Shown: positions 7,123-11,267 of the stretch, in pieces
Numbering within the stretch: the stretch's first letter is position 1
Layout: every line of letters starts with the position of its first letter
Assembly (NCBI GenBank): GCA_003506065.1
Contig: DNXA01000209.1
Location: 1-11,267, forward strand
Direction of reading: 5' to 3'
Source of the DNA: Actinomycetota bacterium
Lineage (GTDB): Bacteria > Actinomycetota > Actinomycetes > S36-B12
Length of the DNA stretch: 11,267 bases
Notes under the pieces: generated by a model
Told to the model about the DNA's origin: nothing
Databases searched by the model: none
What the model saw: only the letters and a program-made list of their open reading frames with translations
Position numbers and translations under genes: made by a program

Positions 7123-7889
7123 CCAATCCGCCAGGGTGCTGATCCGTCGTTCCAGAGATCGTTGAGCATCCGGAACTCACGGTAGGTGTCCATTGGCTGC
7201 CAGAAGCCCGTGTGCCGATAGGCAGAGAGCTGGTGTTCGGCGGCCAGCCGAGCCAAGGGTTCCTCCTCGAGCACAGATGACGAGTCGAGATAGCCCAGGA
7301 CTTCCGGTTCGAAGATGAAGAATCCGATATTGATCCATCCGTCCGTGATCGGCTTCTCTCGGAAGTGACGAACGATGCCCTGATCATCGATGTCCATGAC
7401 ACCGAAGCGACCGGTAGGTTGGACGGTCGTGACCGTCGCGAGCGTTCCGGCTGCCTCATGTGATGCCTGAAGTGCAGCAATATCGACATTTGCCAGACCG
7501 TCGCCGTAGGCCACGAGAAAGGCCTCATCATCGAGGTAGCGCGCTGCCCGAGCGATGCGGCCACCGGTCATCGTGTCCTCACCCGTGTACGCGACAGTAA
7601 CCGTCCATCGACCCTCGTCGTGCGCATCGTGGAAGCGCAGGGAATCGCGGACGCCCAATTCGATGGTGAAGTCGTTGTTCCAGGCCTCGTAGTTGAGGAA
7701 GTATTCCTTGATTGTTTCGCTCTTGTATCCGGTGGCGACGATGAATTCGGTGATGCCGAAATGGGCGAGGTTCTTCATGATGTGCCACAGCACGGGGCGC
7801 CCACCGATCTCGACCATGGGCTTGGGCTTGAACTCCGTCTCCTCGCGAAGCCGGGTTCCAAGGCCTCCGGCGAGCAGGACGGCTTTCAT
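7119..7889 (-). CDS. rfbF: Glucose-1-phosphate cytidylyltransferase
   Basis: A 256-residue nucleotidyltransferase making CDP-glucose and pyrophosphate from CTP and glucose 1-phosphate, the entry step to CDP-linked sugars. The signature LAGGLGTRL at 6-14 and KPKPM at 21-25 form the nucleotide-binding loop. WHIMK at 35-39, TGEDTMTGGRI at 102-112, YGDGLANVD at 128-136 (metal-binding Asp130), GRFGV, EKP, GFFIFEP and the C-terminal GFWQPMDT follow the RfbF pattern closely in both order and length (about 257 in known members). This separates it from RmlA and GalU, which are longer and differ at the TGED and FWQPMDT regions. It is the first gene of the minus-strand operon. The ATG at 7889 has GAGG seven bases upstream. 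Its stop overlaps the transketolase N-subunit start. Confidence 0.94.
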   Translation of the reverse strand: MKAVLLAGGLGTRLREETEFKPKPMVEIGGRPVLWHIMKNLAHFGITEFIVATGYKSETIKEYFLNYEAWNNDFTIELGVRDSLRFHDAHDEGRWTVTVAYTGEDTMTGGRIARAARYLDDEAFLVAYGDGLANVDIAALQASHEAAGTLATVTTVQPTGRFGVMDIDDQGIVRHFREKPITDGWINIGFFIFEPEVLGYLDSSSVLEEEPLARLAAEHQLSAYRHTGFWQPMDTYREFRMLNDLWNDGSAPWRIG

Positions 7890-8066
7890 GCGGAGGCCTC
7901 AGTCACCATAGGAGGAAACACTACTGGCCGGAGGGCGCACGGGCATGGGTCCGATGGAGTCGCCGACTCTGCAATTGCCACGCACCCCGCTGCGGACCTG
8001 GCGCCTGCAGTGGGGTCTAGGGTTGGTGGCTTTACAGGCGCAAGAGCGCGAGCGAAGGCGGGACAG
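7890..8066. promoter_or_regulatory. Divergent intergenic region between rfbF and the TylF-like gene
   Basis: This 177-bp region must carry the promoter of the six-gene minus-strand operon and probably that of the plus-strand methyltransferase. No convincing -35/-10 pair was found on either strand; isolated TAnnnT hexamers exist (for example TAGTGT and TATGGT on the minus strand) but lack a matching -35. An operator-like inverted repeat at 7957-7969 is listed separately. An AGGAGG at 7910-7915 on the plus strand has no start codon at a usable distance. Confidence 0.4.
7957..7969. repeat. Operator-like inverted repeat GAGTCG-C-CGACTC
   Basis: Two perfect six-base arms flank a single C in the divergent promoter region, 68 bases upstream of rfbF and 98 upstream of the TylF-like gene. 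Its placement would suit a regulator controlling both directions, but no regulator gene is present in the window and the repeat is short enough to be chance. Confidence 0.3.
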
Positions 8067-8840
8067 GTGTCAGATAGTCGTGACCAACAGCCGTATCGGG
8101 GTGAGCTGCGCAACACCTCTGAAGAGCAGCGAGCTGTCGCTCGGCGGCTGCAGGAGATTGATCACCACCTGAGCGGACGCGAGGACTTGGACTGGCAGAG
8201 CCACAGCCACCTGACGCTGAATCGCATGAACCTCAGCCGAATCCTCTACTACGACCAGCTGTACCAGCAGTTGATCGGCGTGCCTGGCGTCATCATGGAG
8301 TTTGGTGTGCAGTGGGGGGCAACGCTGGCGCTCCTCAGCAACCTGCGTGGCATTCATGAGCCGTACAACTTGAATCGACGCATCGTTGGCTTCGACACTT
8401 TCGCTGGCTTTCCCGCCATCAGCGACCAGGACGGCCAGTCATCGCAGGTTGGCGACTACTCAGTGGCCCAGGAGCATGCCGTCCTGCTGGAGGAGATCCT
8501 TGGCCTGCACGAGTCTGCGAGTCCGATCGCGCACATTCAGAAGTATGAGCTCGTGACAGGCGACGTGGTCACGACCATTCCAGCATGGCTTGAGGACAAC
8601 CCGCACGCGATCATTGGCATGGCGATCTTCGACATGGACATCTATGAGCCGACAAAGGCTGCGCTTGAGGCGGTCATTCCACGACTCACCCGCGGCTCGA
8701 TTCTGGTGTTCGACGAGCTCAATACTCGCGAGTTTCCGGGCGAGACTGCCGCACTGAACGAGGTCATTGGACTGAACATGATTCGGCTGCACCACGACAG
8801 GAATCAGTCGCGGTGCGCTTGGGCAGTATGGGGCGAGTAG
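8067..8840 (+). CDS. TylF/MycF-like SAM-dependent sugar O-methyltransferase
   Basis: From GTG 8067 the product is 257 residues, close to the usual length of TylF/MycF-type methyltransferases, which O-methylate deoxysugars. The SAM motif MEFGVQWG lies at 77-84, followed by GFDTFAGFP at 108-116. FDMDIYEPT at 188-196 and VFDELN at 214-219 sit where TylF-family enzymes carry metal-binding acidic residues (Asp189, Asp191, Asp216, Glu217). The usual DDY is DEL here. I chose GTG 8067 because GAAGG precedes it by eight bases and the frame further upstream is only an antisense extension over rfbF. An internal ATG at 8226 (Met54) would remove conserved sequence before the SAM motif. It is divergent from rfbF and probably methylates a sugar made by that operon. 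The family can be mislabelled because it is divergent from classical methyltransferases, and the substrate is unknown. Confidence 0.8.
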   Translation: MSDSRDQQPYRGELRNTSEEQRAVARRLQEIDHHLSGREDLDWQSHSHLTLNRMNLSRILYYDQLYQQLIGVPGVIMEFGVQWGATLALLSNLRGIHEPYNLNRRIVGFDTFAGFPAISDQDGQSSQVGDYSVAQEHAVLLEEILGLHESASPIAHIQKYELVTGDVVTTIPAWLEDNPHAIIGMAIFDMDIYEPTKAALEAVIPRLTRGSILVFDELNTREFPGETAALNEVIGLNMIRLHHDRNQSRCAWAVWGE

Positions 8841-9036
8841 GCAGCGCTGACCGAGCATGCCAACTGGCCTGGCCGCCGTGTGAGCTGTCTTGAATCGACG
8901 ACGGATGAAGGCAGGCTCTCGCTGGAGAGAACAAGTAGAGTTCAATCGCCGGGACCCCCCAAGTATTGATGTCCATTTTGTGTGCTGCTGTGGGTCGGCT
9001 CACAGTTGCTAGCTTGGTAGATCCGAAGGGCTGGAT
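8841..9036 (+). promoter_or_regulatory. Intergenic leader upstream of the GtrB-like gene
   Basis: This 196-bp gap has no ORF or T-tract terminator. It contains a compact hairpin at 8988-9005, a possible -10 (TAGCTT, 9010-9015) without a clear -35, and a good ribosome site GAAGGG at 9025-9030, six bases before the ATG at 9037. The GtrB-like gene may therefore have its own promoter here, but this is weak evidence. Confidence 0.3.
8988..9005 (+). other. Short hairpin, 7-bp stem with TCGG loop
   Basis: CTGTGGG pairs with CTCACAG (one G-T wobble) around a four-base TCGG loop. It ends 31 bases before the GtrB-like start and has no following T run, so it is not a standard terminator. It could be an operator or a leader structure, or chance. 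Confidence 0.3.
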
Positions 9037-10029
9037 ATGGTTGACAACGATCGAGCGAAGAAACTTTCAATCATCACGCCTGTGTATAACGAGGCTGCCA
9101 ACGTGTCGCGCTGCGCGCAGGCCTGCGCGGAAGTCATGGGATCTGAGTTGAGCTCCTACGAGTACGAGCACATCTTTGCTGACAATGCCTCGACGGATGA
9201 GACGCTCGAGATCTTGCGAGATCTCGCCTCGAAAGACTCAAGGATAAAGGTCATCGCGAATTCGCGAAACGTCGGTGCTCTCCGCAATATCGCCAATGCG
9301 ATGCGAAGCGCCACGGGCGACGCGGTAGTACCTATGTTGGCAGCTGACCTTCAAGATCCTGCAGAAGTCATTCCGAAGTTTGTCGACGAATGGGAGGCCG
9401 GGAGCCTCGTTGTCTATGGCATCCGCGCCAACAGGAACGAGCGACTGTTTCTGCGGGCGGGTCGGGGACTGTACTACCGCATCTTGGCTTGGTCCGGAGG
9501 CTCGACGAGCGCACCGCCCCACGCAGGCGAGTTTCAGCTACTGGATCGCCAAGTCGTTGACTCTGTGCTGTCAGTCGATGATCAGTATCCATATATCCGG
9601 GGTTTGGTTGCACAAACTGGCGCCCGCAATTCGTCGGTCAAGTACGACTGGGTAGAGCGAAAGGCCGGGCGTTCCAAGGCCAACTTTCCGGTCTTGCTCG
9701 ACCAGGCGGCCAATGGCTTTGTTACGACGTCGCGCGCGCCAACAAGGCTTGCGCTCCTGATCGGGCTCATTGCGAGCATATTTGGCATGGGAATCGGTGT
9801 CTTCTCGCTGATCTTCTTTGCCATCACGCGAGATGGCACCGCAACTGGCATCCCCACATTGGTAGTCGGTGTATTTGTTCTAGGAGGACTCCAACTCTTC
9901 TTCATTGGGCTCATTGGAGAATACGTATTGAGCATGCATGGGCAAGTGCGTAGAACTCCACCAATGTTCGAGATTGAGCGCATCAATCTGGAGTCCGGGG
10001 GCCCCGCGGCTGATCTCGCGGGGCAGTGA
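9037..10029 (+). CDS. GtrB/DPM1-like polyprenyl-phosphate glycosyltransferase (GT2) with two C-terminal membrane helices
   Basis: A 330-residue family 2 glycosyltransferase that should transfer a hexose or aminosugar from a nucleotide donor to polyprenyl phosphate on the cytoplasmic membrane face. The GT-A domain starts with LSIITPVYNEA at 10-20, has ADNASTDET at 48-56, the metal-binding DLQD at 104-107, DRQVVD near 170, and the RKAGRSKAN loop at about 208-216 corresponding to the conserved RxxGxSKY. Two membrane helices follow at about 237-262 and 272-298, then a short tail. This layout is that of GtrB and bacterial dolichol-phosphate-mannose-synthase relatives. The donor sugar cannot be read from sequence. 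The ATG at 9037 has GAAGGG at good spacing. It converges on the GT-C membrane protein gene, a plausible user of its polyprenyl-phosphate sugar. Confidence 0.9.
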   Translation: MVDNDRAKKLSIITPVYNEAANVSRCAQACAEVMGSELSSYEYEHIFADNASTDETLEILRDLASKDSRIKVIANSRNVGALRNIANAMRSATGDAVVPMLAADLQDPAEVIPKFVDEWEAGSLVVYGIRANRNERLFLRAGRGLYYRILAWSGGSTSAPPHAGEFQLLDRQVVDSVLSVDDQYPYIRGLVAQTGARNSSVKYDWVERKAGRSKANFPVLLDQAANGFVTTSRAPTRLALLIGLIASIFGMGIGVFSLIFFAITRDGTATGIPTLVVGVFVLGGLQLFFIGLIGEYVLSMHGQVRRTPPMFEIERINLESGGPAADLAGQ

Positions 10030-10073
10030 CCGCGCGATCCATTCAAATAAGTGTCTTCGCGATTTGAGTGCTA

Positions 10074-10118
10074 CGCCAATCTGACTGCTTCGGCGGTTTT
10101 TCCAAGCCGTCGAGAAGC
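10074..10118. terminator. Candidate terminator with two overlapping hairpins
   Basis: For the plus strand, CGCCAA (10074-10079) pairs with TT(C)GGCG (10089-10095, one bulge) and is followed by five T at 10097-10101, a weak intrinsic terminator for the GtrB-like gene. An alternative stem pairs GCTTCGGCGG (10087-10096) with CCGTC(GA)GAAGC (10107-10118), leaving the T run in the loop. The two cannot form together. The site lies between convergent genes, where termination is expected. Confidence 0.4.
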
Positions 10119-10132
10119 TATCGACTTGCCGA

Positions 10133-11267
10133 TCAAGCGCCCTTGTTGGGAATGAAAATTCGATAAGGACCCTGGGTCTCGGCCACCCTGAAATCCTTGA
10201 GATCGTTGATCAACTCCGTTGAGAGTCCCTCATTGGTCAAGCCATACACGATCACAACATCGGCGTCGTTGAGTCGCCCTGCTTGTGTGCTGGGAATGCC
10301 CCACGAAACGAAGTAGGGATCGGCCGATTGAAAGTGTCCCAGCAGAATGCTCAAGTCTCCATCGGGCACCAGGTAAACGACGCGAGTATCCGATAGCACG
10401 TATCGGCTGAGGAAGGAGAAGTCCCGCTCGATGGCGTCACTGATGTCCTTCGGCAGGTACATCCCTCGAGTAATCCAATCAGCAGGGGACTCGACTCTTG
10501 GTCTTCCGAGGGTTTGGACGCTTGATACGCCCACCATTACGGCAACGGCCAGGAGCACGATCAAGAGTGGATTCTTGAGGACTTGCCAAAGCGTTCCCGC
10601 AAGGTTGATGCATGCGGCAATAAGGATCAATCCGATCGGAATCCCCCACCACACATGCCGTGGGTCCCACCTGGGAATCACGGTTAGTGCTCCCGCCAGT
10701 GTCATTGCCGCAAGAAGCAGCCAGTAGCCAAATACTTGAGTCGGGATACGTCCTTTGACCCGAAGAATGAATGAGATTGCGGCAGACAGAAGACTGCATG
10801 TGAAGGCTAAGGCAAGGAAAAGGTAGAGATAGTCGTAATTGGGATTGGTGAAATTCAGATAGACGAAATTTGGTGACAGCAATTGGGAGGCAATGTCTCC
10901 GCCGGGGGCGTTGAGTACGAGATTGCGACCCTCAATAGCGATGATGAGGATTCCTGCCGCGGTTGAAAGGACCACCAACCAGCGTGGTCTTGTTCTACCC
11001 GACTGCCCGGCGCGATGCTGCAAGTACCACAGCCAAGCAATGACCAGAGTGAGCACCACGGGCAACAGCTGAGGCAGGAGTAGTTTCATGAGATCGAGAT
11101 ACGCGCTGGGTGTCGTTGCATCGCCTCCACCCCATCGGACCGGCCAGAGAATTGCCTGATTCCAATATGCATTCAGCGCGCCCTGAGTGAAGAGTGCAAC
11201 CACTACTGCGACGATTGAAGTGAACGCTCCTAGAGCCACAAATGTCGTGAGATTCTCAAGAAATGCT
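10133..11267 (-). CDS. C-terminal part of a GT-C/GT39-like multi-pass membrane glycosyltransferase (partial)
   Basis: The frame is open to the right edge, so the gene starts outside the window and 377 C-terminal residues are visible. The GTG at 11239 is probably internal, because sequence before it (AFLENLTTFV) reads straight into the first visible helix. About seven hydrophobic helices are seen, then a soluble tail of about 115 residues that ends at the stop at 10133. DPRHVWWGIP between helices 5 and 6 recalls a motif of actinobacterial GT-C membrane glycosyltransferases, and the NAYWNQAILWPVRWG segment is a likely extracytoplasmic loop. Such enzymes use polyprenyl-phosphate sugars outside the membrane. 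The catalytic N-terminal loop with its acidic residues is not in the window, so activity cannot be checked. It converges with the GtrB-like gene. A polymerase or another membrane protein of a glycan cluster remains possible. Confidence 0.75.
   Translation of the reverse strand, partial: AFLENLTTFVALGAFTSIVAVVVALFTQGALNAYWNQAILWPVRWGGGDATTPSAYLDLMKLLLPQLLPVVLTLVIAWLWYLQHRAGQSGRTRPRWLVVLSTAAGILIIAIEGRNLVLNAPGGDIASQLLSPNFVYLNFTNPNYDYLYLFLALAFTCSLLSAAISFILRVKGRIPTQVFGYWLLLAAMTLAGALTVIPRWDPRHVWWGIPIGLILIAACINLAGTLWQVLKNPLLIVLLAVAVMVGVSSVQTLGRPRVESPADWITRGMYLPKDISDAIERDFSFLSRYVLSDTRVVYLVPDGDLSILLGHFQSADPYFVSWGIPSTQAGRLNDADVVIVYGLTNEGLSTELINDLKDFRVAETQGPYRIFIPNKGA

Noticed and set aside
6854..7564. 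236-codon open frame on the minus strand overlapping rfbF and the transketolase N-subunit
   Set aside because: Ser/Arg-rich frame shadow of two clear genes on the same strand.
7910..7915. AGGAGG on the plus strand as a ribosome site
   Set aside because: No ATG, GTG or TTG follows within about 4-12 bases.
7620..8066. Upstream extension of the TylF-like reading frame, starting over rfbF
   Set aside because: It runs antisense to the well-supported rfbF gene and shows no methyltransferase-like sequence; it is open only because of codon bias.
7945..8172. 75-codon open frame in the divergent intergenic region
   Set aside because: Arg-rich, overlaps the methyltransferase in another frame and has no convincing ribosome site.
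1..11267. tRNA, rRNA, CRISPR array, insertion sequence or prophage
   Set aside because: No cloverleaf, regularly spaced repeat, transposase or phage gene was seen; nearly all the window is accounted for by glycan genes.

Overview
The window is part of a surface-glycan biosynthesis locus, most likely from an actinobacterium. This rests on the moderately high GC (about 55-60 % by eye), frequent GTG starts, tightly overlapping genes and actinobacterial-looking glycosyltransferase families. It is an inference from style and gene content; there is no rRNA or other marker gene. Everything recognisable concerns making, modifying, moving or transferring sugars. I see no tRNA, rRNA, CRISPR array, insertion sequence or phage gene, and no gene-free stretch longer than 300 bases.

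Layout. (1) Plus strand, 1-2245: the 3' end of an unrecognised, possibly glycosyltransferase-like gene, whose stop overlaps the start of a complete ABC exporter resembling PglK-type lipid-linked oligosaccharide flippases. (2) Minus strand, 7889 down to 2290: a compact six-gene operon in the order glucose-1-phosphate cytidylyltransferase (rfbF), transketolase N-terminal subunit, transketolase C-terminal subunit, extended SDR (NDP-sugar epimerase/dehydratase type), FkbM-family methyltransferase, and a glycosyltransferase-like protein of unknown specificity. The first three genes overlap and the rest lie 6-40 bases apart. (3) Plus strand, 8067-10029: a TylF/MycF-like methyltransferase divergent from rfbF, then a GtrB/DPM1-type polyprenyl-phosphate glycosyltransferase. 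(4) Minus strand, from the right edge to 10133: the C-terminal part of a multi-pass membrane protein of GT-C/GT39-like type.

How the genes may work together. RfbF should make CDP-glucose. The SDR is the obvious candidate to oxidise, dehydrate or epimerise an NDP-sugar. The split transketolase could add or remove a two-carbon ketol unit, either on the nucleotide sugar (giving a branched or chain-extended sugar) or on a sugar phosphate precursor. The FkbM and TylF-like enzymes could O-methylate the product. The glycosyltransferase-like protein could attach it to a lipid-linked glycan and the ABC protein could flip that glycan. GtrB plus the GT-C protein would be a second route, using polyprenyl-phosphate sugars to decorate glycan outside the membrane.

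The most interesting element is the rfbF-transketolase pair-SDR module without a canonical CDP-glucose 4,6-dehydratase in view. Its product cannot be deduced from sequence alone and may be an unusual CDP-linked sugar.
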